A stretch of 57,682 nucleotides of DNA from positions 1-57,682 of the forward strand of contig CAIXKE010000054.1 of the NCBI GenBank assembly GCA_903919975.1. Direction: 5' to 3'. A program made the translations under genes and the position numbers. This DNA comes from Akkermansiaceae bacterium (GTDB lineage Bacteria > Verrucomicrobiota > Verrucomicrobiia > Verrucomicrobiales > Akkermansiaceae). Below, piece by piece: positions 34,258 to 42,167 of this stretch; the first letter of the stretch is position 1, and every line of letters begins with the position of its first letter. A model generated the notes under the pieces. That model saw nothing but the letters and a program-made list of their open reading frames with translations. It was not told where the DNA came from and made no database searches.

Positions 34258-35522
34258 GATTTCTGAGGATCGATCGGAGCGATGTCCATGGCGTTTCCAT
34301 CGATGGTGATTTCGACGATGGTGTCGATGGCTTCCCAGGACTTGTCCGGGATTTCAAACGAGAGCAGGCCATCATTGGTTTCCGTTTTGATGGCCGAGCC
34401 GTGGAGGAGTTTCGCGGATTTGATGGCGACCGGCAGCGCGGTCAGACTCACGGGTCCGGAAACTTTCTTCAGCAAGTGCAGGTAGATTTTGTCCTGCTTG
34501 CGGGTGCTGACGAATTGCGGAGCCGGTTTCCACGGGCCGCCGCGGGTGTCGTAGATACTCTCGCCGTTGAGCTTGAGCCAGGCTCCCATTTCCTTGAGGC
34601 GGTCCACCTGGCGTTGCTCGATAAGACCTTCCGGTGTCGGGCCGACGTTGAAGAGCAGGTTGCCATCGCCGCCGCTGGTGCGGATGAGTGAGTCAAGGCA
34701 TTGCTGGAGCGACTTCATCTTGTCGCTCGGCTTCCACGCCCACTGTTGGCAAATGGTCATGCAGGTTTCCCACGGGTGGTCGATCTGGAAGCCACCAATG
34801 CGTTGCTCGGCCGTATCGTAGTCGCCCGGGTGGCCGGTGCGGTTGTTGATGACGATGTCCGGTTGGATGGCGCGGGCCATGTTGATGATGCCGGCACCGC
34901 GTGTGGCGTCGAATTGCTGCGGTACGTCATACCAGAGGGTGAAGAGCGGGCCGTAATTGGTGAGGAGTTCCTTGGTCTGCGCCTTGAGGTAATCGGTGTA
35001 GCGGTCGAGGTTATGGGTTTCGCGCTTCGTCTTGCCGCCGGGGCTGGTGAGAGGGAAATTCGGGTGATGCCAATCGCAGGTGGAGTAATAGGTGCCGAAG
35101 GCGATGCCGCCATTTTTGCATGCTGCGGCGAGTTCCTTGACCACGTCCCGCTTGAAGGGCGTGTTCATGATGTTGTAGTCGGTTTCCCTAGTGTCCCAGA
35201 GGCAGAAACCGTCGTGGTGTTTGGTGGTTAGAATCAGGTATTTTATCCCGGCTTCCTTGGCGACGGCGACCCATTCATCCGCGTTGAACTTGGTGGGGTT
35301 GAATTGTTTGTAGAGGTTGTCGTATTCTTCGGTGGGTACCTGTGCGCCGCGCGACCAGCCGATTTCGGTGCCTTTTAAGCTAACCGGGCCCCAGTGGATG
35401 AACATACCGAAGCGGGCGTCCTGCCAATTCTTGATGGCAGCGGGAGTGGCGGGAGTGGCCTCTTGGGCCAGCAGGCTGCCGGCGCTGAGGAGTGTGGTGA
35501 GCAGAATTGATGAAATCTTCAT
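34254..35522 (-). CDS. Alpha-L-fucosidase, GH29, exported
   Basis: 422 residues. A signal peptide (ILLTTLLSAGSLLA) precedes the catalytic barrel: DARFGMFIHWGPVSLKGTEI, LILTTKHHDGFCLWDTRETD and the likely nucleophile Asp199 in LFTLWYDVPQ. Part of a beta-sandwich domain follows at the C-terminus (about 330-422). It releases L-fucose from fucosides in the periplasm or outside the cell. It starts 21 bp after the SDR and overlaps the fuconate dehydratase gene by 4 bases, so fucoside cleavage and fuconate use are directly coupled. It is the intact GH29 of the window. Confidence 0.94.
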   Translation of the reverse strand: MKISSILLTTLLSAGSLLAQEATPATPAAIKNWQDARFGMFIHWGPVSLKGTEIGWSRGAQVPTEEYDNLYKQFNPTKFNADEWVAVAKEAGIKYLILTTKHHDGFCLWDTRETDYNIMNTPFKRDVVKELAAACKNGGIAFGTYYSTCDWHHPNFPLTSPGGKTKRETHNLDRYTDYLKAQTKELLTNYGPLFTLWYDVPQQFDATRGAGIINMARAIQPDIVINNRTGHPGDYDTAEQRIGGFQIDHPWETCMTICQQWAWKPSDKMKSLQQCLDSLIRTSGGDGNLLFNVGPTPEGLIEQRQVDRLKEMGAWLKLNGESIYDTRGGPWKPAPQFVSTRKQDKIYLHLLKKVSGPVSLTALPVAIKSAKLLHGSAIKTETNDGLLSFEIPDKSWEAIDTIVEITIDGNAMDIAPIDPQKS

Positions 35523-35543
35523 GTTATTGATTTCGTCAAAAAT

Positions 35544-36305
35544 TCAGCGGCGATAGCCGATTTCCGCTCCGCCGGAGACGTGCATGATGTGGCCGGTGAT
35601 GAAGCGGGCCTTGGAGGAAATCAGGAAGACGCAGGCATCCGCGATGACGTCGCCCTCGGGGCAATCACCGAGCGGGTGAATGTCATCGAGGTATTTGGAA
35701 ATGCCGGCGGGGTCGGGTTGTTCGGAGGCCCAGGTGCGGAGCATGGGGGTCCAGGTGCCTGCGGGGCAGACGGCGTTTACGCGGATGCTGTCCTTGGCGT
35801 AGTCGAGCGCCATGGATTTCGTCAGAGTGTTCATGCCACCCTTGGTAGCGGTATAGGCGGCGTGGATTTCCTGGCCGATGACGCCGACGAGGGATGAGGT
35901 GTTGAGGATGCAGCCTTTGGATTTTCGCAACGCTTCGATGCCATGACGGGTGGTGTGCAGCACGCTTTTCAGGTTGATATTGAAGAGGGCGTCCCACTCG
36001 TCGTCGGTGGTTTCGTGGAGTGGCTTGCTGGGCGTGGCGATGCCGGCGTTGTTGTGAATGGCGTCGATTTTTCCGTAGTGGGACAGCACGCGGTCGATGG
36101 CGGATTTTACATCGGAATCTTTGGAGACATCGCAGGCGAAACCGAGGTGGTCCGGGCCGAGGTCGGCGGCGGCTTGGGCGGCTAGATCGCCATTGCGGGC
36201 GACGAGCACCACCTTTGCGCCTTCGGCGGCGTAGGCTTTCGCGCAATCGAGGCCGATGCCGGTGGAACCGCCGGTGAGGAAGATGACGTGGTCTTGGAGA
36301 AGCAT
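35544..36305 (-). CDS. SDR oxidoreductase with intact catalytic tetrad
   Basis: 253 residues: cofactor motif TGGSTGIG (11-18), NNAG, a Ser in NTSSLVGV, and YTATK with the catalytic Tyr and Lys. The end SGGAEIGYR is normal. In the pathway it could be the real L-fucose dehydrogenase or a 2-keto-3-deoxyfuconate 4-dehydrogenase. Its place in the operon with fucosidase and fuconate dehydratase supports the fucose-oxidising role, which would also compensate for the damaged SDR at 21.5 kb. Reaction unproven. Confidence 0.88.
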   Translation of the reverse strand: MLLQDHVIFLTGGSTGIGLDCAKAYAAEGAKVVLVARNGDLAAQAAADLGPDHLGFACDVSKDSDVKSAIDRVLSHYGKIDAIHNNAGIATPSKPLHETTDDEWDALFNINLKSVLHTTRHGIEALRKSKGCILNTSSLVGVIGQEIHAAYTATKGGMNTLTKSMALDYAKDSIRVNAVCPAGTWTPMLRTWASEQPDPAGISKYLDDIHPLGDCPEGDVIADACVFLISSKARFITGHIMHVSGGAEIGYRR

Positions 36306-36326
36306 GATGAAGAAAGCTTTAAATTT

Positions 36327-36409
36327 TAAGCACTAAATTCGAAACGGAAGAAAAGAGAAGACACCTAGTGAATTGACTGCGAAATTCTTTGTTTCGAATT
36401 TCGTGCTTA
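36327..36409. repeat. 19-bp inverted repeat in a 116-bp intergenic gap
   Basis: TAAGCACTAAATTCGAAAC (36327-36345) is the reverse complement of 36391-36409 at 18 of 19 bases. Part of it (ATTTCGTGCTT) occurs a third time just after (36412-36422). It lies between the lipoprotein mutarotase and SDR genes of one operon and could lower or split transcription. Nothing else is seen in the gap. Confidence 0.7.
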
Positions 36410-36421
36410 GGATTTCGTGCT

Positions 36422-36823
36422 TCATTCGAGGTGATAGAGTTCCTTGGTGTCGGACCAAATTTTGCCGGCCTTGAGGGCGTCGGGGAGAGGGGACTGGCAG
36501 GGGTCGGTTTGTTTCCACCAGCGTTGGGTTTCGGGGTCGGCGGCCATTTTTTTCATGTCGGTATCGAAGTCCTTGCCGGTGTATTCGAGGTAGGAAAAGA
36601 GGTAGATTTTGCCATCGATCTCGCGCTCGTAGATCGAGTAGTTCCTGATGTTGCACTCCTTGAGTTTTGCATTCACCCTTGGCCAGGGGTTGGCGTGGAG
36701 TTTGTGGTAGTATTCGGCTTTTTGAGGCTTGAGGCCGGTGACCCAGGCGTAGCGTTTGACTTGGGTGGGGGCGCAGCTTGAGGCGAGCGCGGCGAGAACG
36801 ATGCAGAGGATCGGATTTTTCAT
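36422..36823 (-). CDS. Mutarotase (RhaM/DUF718 family) with lipoprotein signal
   Basis: 133 residues. The N-terminus (MKNPILCIVLAALASSCAPT) is a lipoprotein signal peptide with the modifiable Cys at residue 17. Downstream the RhaM-type domain is complete: RYAWVTGLKPQKAEYYHKLH, NPWPRVNAKLKECNIRNYSI, FSYLEYTGKDFDTDMKKMAA, WWKQTDPCQSPLP. Mutarotases of this family are normally cytoplasmic. Here the enzyme would be tethered in the periplasm, giving the sugar anomer the transporter prefers, next to the symporter gene 17 bp upstream. Confidence 0.88.
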   Translation of the reverse strand: MKNPILCIVLAALASSCAPTQVKRYAWVTGLKPQKAEYYHKLHANPWPRVNAKLKECNIRNYSIYEREIDGKIYLFSYLEYTGKDFDTDMKKMAADPETQRWWKQTDPCQSPLPDALKAGKIWSDTKELYHLE

Positions 36824-36840
36824 GGGTGGGATTTCCGGGA

Positions 36841-38772
36841 TCAATGGAACACGATGTAGAGCACGGTCATGGAGGCGATGACGATTACGGCGAGGACTTT
36901 GTAATTCAGGATGCCCGACCAACCGGGGGCCTTGAGCGCGTCTAACGGATGCGGCCAATAGAGGGCTTGTGCGTCTTCTCCGGCGAGTTTCGGTTGGAGC
37001 TTGGTGAAGACGATCTGGAGTACTAGGCAGGCGACGAACATGTAGAATGCCATCATCATGAAAGGGGTGGTGATGAAGAAGGCTGGCACCCAGGCGAAGG
37101 CGTCGGGAAATCCTTCGTGGAGGGCTTTCAATGCGTAAATGCTCACGCCGAGTAAGGAGCCGAGCCACATCGTCCACTTCGCGCCGCGGGCGGAGGCGGC
37201 GGGCCAGAATACGCCTAGCAGGAAAACGCAGGTGATGGGCGGTGCCATGTGGGCGATGATTTCATTGAGCGCGTTGAAGATGCTCGCTTTGCGGTCGAGC
37301 AGTGGGACGAGGGCGATGCCGAGGGCGATGGACGAGAGTGTAGCAATACGGCCGATGCGGACGAGTTGTTTGTCGCTGGTGGCGGGGCGGAAGCGTTTGA
37401 CGATGTCATAACTCACCATCGTGGCGATCGAGTTCGAGGCGCTGGATAGATTTCCCATCAGCGCGGCCATGAGTGCTGCGGCGAGGAGGCCGAGAACGCC
37501 GACGGGTAGCAACTTCTTGATCATGACCGCATACACTTCCTTTGATTTGTATGGGCGGATGCCTGCGGGGGCTGGGATGGTTTCGCCAGTTTCGGATTTT
37601 ACGATTTTAACCGGCACGTCGGGGCCGATGATGAGGGCGGAATCCTTGCAGGTGGGTTTGATGGCGAGTTGGGAGAGGTCGAGCATTTCACCTTCCTTGA
37701 GACGGATCGGGTCGATTTTCGCGCCGCCGTGGTCACCGGTGATGGCGATGATTTTGTCTTTACCGCCTTCCGGATTGGTGACGGTCTGGACGAGGCGGGC
37801 CTGGGTGACGCCTTCGAGGTTCCCTTGTTTGACGGCGGTGTAGAGCATCAGGCCGGGGACGATGAAGATGAAGACGGGAAGGATTTTGATGAGGCCACAG
37901 AAGATCGAGCCGACGCGGGCGTCGTTCTCGGTTTTTGCGCCGAGCACGCGCTGGACGATGGTTTGGTCCGCGCACCAATACCAGATGCCAAGGACCGGAT
38001 AGCCTAACAGGATTGAATACCACGGCATGCCGCTGTCGTCGCCGTGCGGGCGGAGCATACTCATAAGTTTGCCATCGGTGATGCCCTGGGCGGCGGCGTT
38101 GGCGGTATCGAGCGTGGTGGTCATGCCTTCCCAGCCGCCGGTCTTGTGCCAGGCGAACCAGGTGATGACGAAGGCACCGAGCAGAAGGACGATGGTTTGA
38201 ATTGTTTCGGTGATGGCGACGGCGGCGAGCCCTCCGACCACCGTGTAAATGCCGGTGAGCGCGCACATCAGGAAGATGCAGGTCCATTTCTCGATGCCGA
38301 AAATGTCGTGCAGAATCAGCCAGCCGGTGGCGAGCGGGAAGGCGATGTGAAAGATGATCGCGGCGACGATGGAGACGACCGCGAGCAGGTCCCGGCATTC
38401 GCGGCAGTAGCGTTTTTCGAGGAAATCCGGGAGCGTGGCGACTTTGGATTTTAGATAAAACGGCGCGAAAAAAAATCCTAACAGGATCAGTGTGAAGGCG
38501 GCCATCCACTCGAAGTTGCCATTGAGTAGGCCTGTGTCGTAGCCGGACTGGGCGAGTGAGACGAGGTGGACGCAGGAGATGTTCGTGGCGAAGAGCGCAA
38601 GGCCGATGACCGGCCATTTGAGCGTGTGGGCGGCCATAAAATAATCGCCGGCGACGGATTCACCCTGCTGCTGGCCTTTTTTTTTGGCGTTCATGCCGGC
38701 CCAACAACCGAGTCCAACGACGCCGGCGAGGTAAACGATGACGATGGTCCAATCGAGGATGCTGATATTCAT
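36841..38772 (-). CDS. Sodium/solute symporter (SSS family) with a long extramembrane insertion
   Basis: 643 residues from ATG 38772. Family features: the helix 1 start ILDWTIVIVYLAGVVGLGCW, ISCVHLVSLAQSGYDTG, the PFYLKSKVATLPDFLEKRYC loop and GNLSSASNSIATMVSYDIVK. Residues about 325-412 form a hydrophilic insertion (ARLVQTVTNPEGG through EMLDLSQLAIKPTC and the GETIPAPAGIRPYK end) between two late helices, where ordinary members have a short loop. It looks like a folded domain, perhaps periplasmic. It heads the operon with lipoprotein mutarotase, SDR, GH29 and fuconate dehydratase, so a fucose-type sugar is the likely cargo. Confidence 0.9.
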   Translation of the reverse strand: MNISILDWTIVIVYLAGVVGLGCWAGMNAKKKGQQQGESVAGDYFMAAHTLKWPVIGLALFATNISCVHLVSLAQSGYDTGLLNGNFEWMAAFTLILLGFFFAPFYLKSKVATLPDFLEKRYCRECRDLLAVVSIVAAIIFHIAFPLATGWLILHDIFGIEKWTCIFLMCALTGIYTVVGGLAAVAITETIQTIVLLLGAFVITWFAWHKTGGWEGMTTTLDTANAAAQGITDGKLMSMLRPHGDDSGMPWYSILLGYPVLGIWYWCADQTIVQRVLGAKTENDARVGSIFCGLIKILPVFIFIVPGLMLYTAVKQGNLEGVTQARLVQTVTNPEGGKDKIIAITGDHGGAKIDPIRLKEGEMLDLSQLAIKPTCKDSALIIGPDVPVKIVKSETGETIPAPAGIRPYKSKEVYAVMIKKLLPVGVLGLLAAALMAALMGNLSSASNSIATMVSYDIVKRFRPATSDKQLVRIGRIATLSSIALGIALVPLLDRKASIFNALNEIIAHMAPPITCVFLLGVFWPAASARGAKWTMWLGSLLGVSIYALKALHEGFPDAFAWVPAFFITTPFMMMAFYMFVACLVLQIVFTKLQPKLAGEDAQALYWPHPLDALKAPGWSGILNYKVLAVIVIASMTVLYIVFH

Positions 38773-38863
38773 GAAGAAGGTTTTTCTTGAGGTGTGGTAA
38801 TCCATTGCAGGGAATGGCGAACCAGTCTTGCATGATCCTTCGGTGAATGATATTGAACATTCC
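38773..38863. promoter_or_regulatory. Divergent promoter region between symporter operon and AraC gene
   Basis: 91 bp between oppositely directed starts (ATG 38772 on minus, ATG 38864 on plus). It must hold the promoters of the five-gene fucose operon and of the AraC regulator. No canonical -35/-10 pair or inverted operator was recognised, as expected for AraC direct-repeat sites. Confidence 0.5.
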
Positions 38864-39898
38864 ATGAAAGCCTCTTTTCCATCGCCGATTTACCAGAGCG
38901 GAGCGGATCGCTTTGAAATTGATAGTTGCAAGGCTCAGATGAAAGCGATGAGCGAGGGGAAAATCGAGCTGCACGCGCTATCGAAAGGCCATTACCCGGG
39001 TAAGCGAATGAATTCGAACATTTTGCCCGGGCTTAGCAGTATCGGTTTCTGGAATTGCCGGGGCTCTCAGGACTGGGGTCTCGAGCCCCATCGGAATGAA
39101 GGCTTGGAGATCGTATTTCTAGAAACCGGGGGGATGGACTTCGAAGTGGATGGCCGGAACCACCTGCTGCATGCGGGAAACATGACCATCACGCGACCGT
39201 GGCAGATGCACAAGTTGGGCGATCCTAACATCGGTCGGGGCCGACTCTACTGGTTGATCTTGGATGTGGAGGTGAGGCGGCCGAATCAGGAGTGGAAGTG
39301 GCCGGAGTGGGTAGTCCTGGCTCTGCGGGATTTGTCGGAATTGACGAGGAAGTTGCGGCAAGGTGAGCAGTCGGTGTGGACGGCGAATCCAAGAATCCGC
39401 GAGATTTTCCGCGATTTGGCGGACTGCATTTTGCGGTGGGGTGAGCCGGGTGTGACCTCGCGACTTGCGGTGGGAGTGAACCGATTGTTGGTGGAGATGC
39501 TCGATGTGCTGGCGGAGCAGCAGCTTGAAGAATCGCCGGAGATGGTGACGCGGAGGCGGACGGTGGACTTGTTTCTCAGGGATCTGGCGGACAACCCGGC
39601 CAGCAGCGCGGAACCATGGACGCTCAAATCCATGGCGAAACAATGCGGCATGGGGATCACCGCGATGGCGAAGTATTGCGGGGAGTTGGTGAACAGCGGG
39701 CCGATGGCCTACTTGAATCATTGCCGTCTGGAACATGCCGCACGTGCCTTGCGGGAAAAACACGGGTTGTCCGTGACCGAAATCGCGATGTGGGCCGGGT
39801 TTAATTCCAGCCAGTATTTCGCGACCTTATTCCGAAAGCGCTATCAGATGACGCCGATGGGATATCGCGCAGGTGGCTTGGTTCCGCCGCAGGGATGA
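38864..39898 (+). CDS. AraC-family regulator, likely activator of the symporter-fucosidase operon
   Basis: 344 residues from the ATG at 38864; an upstream in-frame TTG at 38828 would add 12 residues. The N-terminal cupin (EGLEIVFLETGGMDFEVDGR, then HAGNMTITRPWQMHKLGDPN) binds a ligand. The C-terminal domain has WTLKSMAKQCGMGITAMAKY and the IAMWAGFNSSQYFATLFRKR signature. It is divergent from the SSS-mutarotase-SDR-GH29-dehydratase operon, its probable target. The terminator at 40.2 kb lies some 280 bp after its stop. Confidence 0.92.
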   Translation: MKASFPSPIYQSGADRFEIDSCKAQMKAMSEGKIELHALSKGHYPGKRMNSNILPGLSSIGFWNCRGSQDWGLEPHRNEGLEIVFLETGGMDFEVDGRNHLLHAGNMTITRPWQMHKLGDPNIGRGRLYWLILDVEVRRPNQEWKWPEWVVLALRDLSELTRKLRQGEQSVWTANPRIREIFRDLADCILRWGEPGVTSRLAVGVNRLLVEMLDVLAEQQLEESPEMVTRRRTVDLFLRDLADNPASSAEPWTLKSMAKQCGMGITAMAKYCGELVNSGPMAYLNHCRLEHAARALREKHGLSVTEIAMWAGFNSSQYFATLFRKRYQMTPMGYRAGGLVPPQG

Positions 39899-39921
39899 CG
39901 CGGAAACGGGTCACCGCAAGG

Positions 39922-40020
39922 TCACCTGCTATTTTTCTTTTCCTTCTTCGCCAGCTTCTTTTCCTTGGCTGTTTTGGTAGGCTGCTTTTTGGTCTCTTTT
40001 TTTGCGTCTTTGGTTTTCAT
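39922..40020 (-). CDS. Small lysine-rich protein
   Basis: 32 residues from ATG 40020, with about half Lys and many Glu, Thr and Ala (MKTKDAKKETKKQPTKTAKE, then further KK repeats). No Shine-Dalgarno site is visible. The composition is like small basic nucleoid or ribosome-associated peptides seen in related genomes, but it may be a chance reading. It lies between the AraC and rpsA terminator region. Low confidence. Confidence 0.35.
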   Translation of the reverse strand: MKTKDAKKETKKQPTKTAKEKKLAKKEKKNSR

Positions 40021-40176
40021 CGGTGCTCGGGGTTGGATGATTATTGCCAAGTCGCCTGACAGGGCACTTGTTTGTGACACCAGATTGTCGAGTGTGCAAG
40101 CCTGCGAAAATGGAACTCTGAAGTTGCAGTGGGGTGAGAGCAAATTGACTGCTTATTTCACTCGTTGAGTTATCAC

Positions 40177-40214
40177 AAAAAAAGCCGGACGGGATGAACC
40201 GTCCGGCTTTTTGA
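40177..40214 (-). terminator. Intrinsic terminator, probably of rpsA (can act both ways)
   Basis: Stem AAAAAGCCGGACGG (40179-40192) pairs with 40199-40212 around a 6-base loop. A-rich flanks on one side and T-rich on the other give a U-tract in either direction. On the minus strand it follows the S1 gene stop (40254). Confidence 0.85.
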
Positions 40215-40224
40215 TTGAATGGAT

Positions 40225-40245
40225 GTGTGGGCGAGACGCCCACAC
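40225..40245. repeat. 21-bp palindrome of the GGGCGAGACGCCC type
   Basis: GTGTGGGCG-AGA-CGCCCACAC, with 9-base perfect arms, lies just after the rpsA stop codon. The same GGGCGNGACGCCC-like core is found at 22-34 (inverted) and 7382-7426. It probably belongs to a dispersed palindrome family. Confidence 0.75.
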
Positions 40246-40253
40246 TCCTTGAT

Positions 40254-41963
40254 TTATTCTTCGCCTGGGCTCCACTCTTCGGAAGCGGCGGCGGAAGCGA
40301 GGTTGAACGCTTGTTCGAGGCCGACCATCTCGGAAGATGGGCGAAGGCTTTCGAAGCTGGCGCTTTCCTTCTTGAGTTGTTCTTCGGTGTATCCGACGGC
40401 TTTGATCGAGAGCCCGATGCGGCGCTCGACTTTGTCCACCTTGATGACGCGGGCTTCGATTTCGTCGCCCACCTTGATGATGTCTTTGACCTTTTCCACG
40501 TGGTCTTCGCTGAGTTGCGAGATGTGGATGAGGCCGTCGATGTCACCGTCGAGGCTGACGAAGGCGCCGAAGGACGCAATCTTGGCAACGGTGCCCTTGA
40601 CGAGGTCGCCGACCTTGAAGCGGCTGTCGATGAGGCTCCATGGATCGCTCTCGGCTTGTTTGATGCCGAGGGAGACGCGTTGGTTGGCCTTGTCGATGGC
40701 GAGCACCACGGCTTCCACTTCGTCGCCCTTCTTGAGGACTTCGGATGGGTGGTTGATCTTGCGAGTCCAGGACATGTCCGAGACGTGGATCATGCCGTCG
40801 ATGCCTTCTTCCAGTTCCACGAACGCACCGTAAGCGGTGAGGTTGCGGACCGGGCCCTTGATGGTGGCGCCGACTGGGTAGCGGAGTTCGATTTCGTCCC
40901 ATGGGTTCGAATCGAGCTGGCGCACGCCGAGCGAGATTTTCTGTTCATCGATGCTGATGCCAAGCACGACAGCTTGGATTTCCTGACCGATTTCGAGCAC
41001 GTCGCTTGGGCGGGTGATGCGCTTGACCCAGGAGAGTTCGGAAACGTGAACCAGGCCTTCGACGCCTTTTTCGATTTCGATGAACGCACCGTAGGGCAGG
41101 AGCTTGGTCACGCGGCCTTTGACATGGTGGCCGATCGGGAACTTGCGTTCGATGTCTTCCCATGGGTTCTCGGACATTTGCTTGAGGCCGAGCGAAACAC
41201 GCTCTTTCTCGCGGTCGACGTCGAGGATGACGACATCCACGGACTGGCCGATATGGAGCAGTTCCGAAGGATGATTGATACGGCCCCACGACATGTCGGT
41301 GATGTGGAGCAAGCCATCCATGCCTGCGAGATCGACGAAGGCACCGAAGTCGGTGATGTTCTTGATCGCGCCGGTGACTTTGTCGCCGATTTTGACGGTT
41401 TGGAGGAATTGCTGACGTTGTTCGGAGCGTTCGGCTTCGATGACTTCGCGGCGGGAGAGGACGATGTTTTTGCGCTCGTCGTTGACCTTGACGATTTTGA
41501 ATTCGTAGACGTTGCCGACGTATTCGTTGAGGTCTTTTGGTGGGATGATGTCCACTTGTGAGCCGGGAAGGAAAGCTTCGACGCCGACATTGACGGTGAG
41601 TCCGCCTTTGACGACTGACTTGACCTTGCCGCGGACGAGGCCGCCGTCTTGGAAGACTTTGACGATCTTTTCCCAGTTTTGTTTGTGGGCGGCTTTTTCC
41701 TTCGAGAGGACAACCATGCCCTCATCGTTTTCGAGTTTTTCGAGCAGCACTTCGATTTCGTCGCCGATTTCGATTTCTTCATCCTCGAATTCGTTCGATG
41801 GGATGGCGCCTTCGGATTTGTAGCCGATATCGACTAGAACGACTTGAGGGCGGATTTCAAGAATCGTGCCTTTGACGATCGATCCTTCGCGGAATTCGCG
41901 AAACTTGGAGTCGATGAGGTCGTTCAGTTCAGTGTTGGTGGGTTCCGCGCATGCGTAAGCCAT
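40254..41963 (-). CDS. rpsA: 30S ribosomal protein S1
   Basis: 569 residues from the ATG at 41963. Six S1 (OB-fold) domains in a row are visible through repeated segments such as KGTILEIRPQVVLVDIGYKS, GAIKNITDFGAFVDLAGMDG, KGRVTKLLPYGAFIEIEKGV, KGPVRNLTAYGAFVELEEGI and KGTVAKIASFGAFVSLDGDI, ending in a roughly 40-residue disordered tail. S1 holds mRNA on the small ribosomal subunit and is needed where Shine-Dalgarno sites are weak, as for most genes in this window. A terminator follows the gene. Upstream, 204 bp separate it from the RsmB-like gene. Confidence 0.96.
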   Translation of the reverse strand: MAYACAEPTNTELNDLIDSKFREFREGSIVKGTILEIRPQVVLVDIGYKSEGAIPSNEFEDEEIEIGDEIEVLLEKLENDEGMVVLSKEKAAHKQNWEKIVKVFQDGGLVRGKVKSVVKGGLTVNVGVEAFLPGSQVDIIPPKDLNEYVGNVYEFKIVKVNDERKNIVLSRREVIEAERSEQRQQFLQTVKIGDKVTGAIKNITDFGAFVDLAGMDGLLHITDMSWGRINHPSELLHIGQSVDVVILDVDREKERVSLGLKQMSENPWEDIERKFPIGHHVKGRVTKLLPYGAFIEIEKGVEGLVHVSELSWVKRITRPSDVLEIGQEIQAVVLGISIDEQKISLGVRQLDSNPWDEIELRYPVGATIKGPVRNLTAYGAFVELEEGIDGMIHVSDMSWTRKINHPSEVLKKGDEVEAVVLAIDKANQRVSLGIKQAESDPWSLIDSRFKVGDLVKGTVAKIASFGAFVSLDGDIDGLIHISQLSEDHVEKVKDIIKVGDEIEARVIKVDKVERRIGLSIKAVGYTEEQLKKESASFESLRPSSEMVGLEQAFNLASAAASEEWSPGEE

Positions 41964-42167
41964 ATGTTTACTTGGTTTGGGGTTGTGTTGTTGGTTCGTT
42001 TTCCTTCTGACAATTGCCCCGGAATGTGGAAATGCTGACAGACACCGGGGCTCCAACCGTCTGCCAGCAAGAGGGAAACGGACACGCAGACTAGGTGGCG
42101 AATCGGTGCTGGCAAGGCCAAAGGCAGGTTTTATTCCGGGAAAAAATGCAGGCCCCGGGCTTTTCCC

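Noticed and set aside
40215-41561. 448-codon open frame on the plus strand, opposite the S1 gene
   Set aside because: Its peptide is a low-complexity mix of Asp, Phe, Glu and Val with no domain, as expected opposite a GC-rich gene; the minus strand clearly encodes S1 with six repeats.
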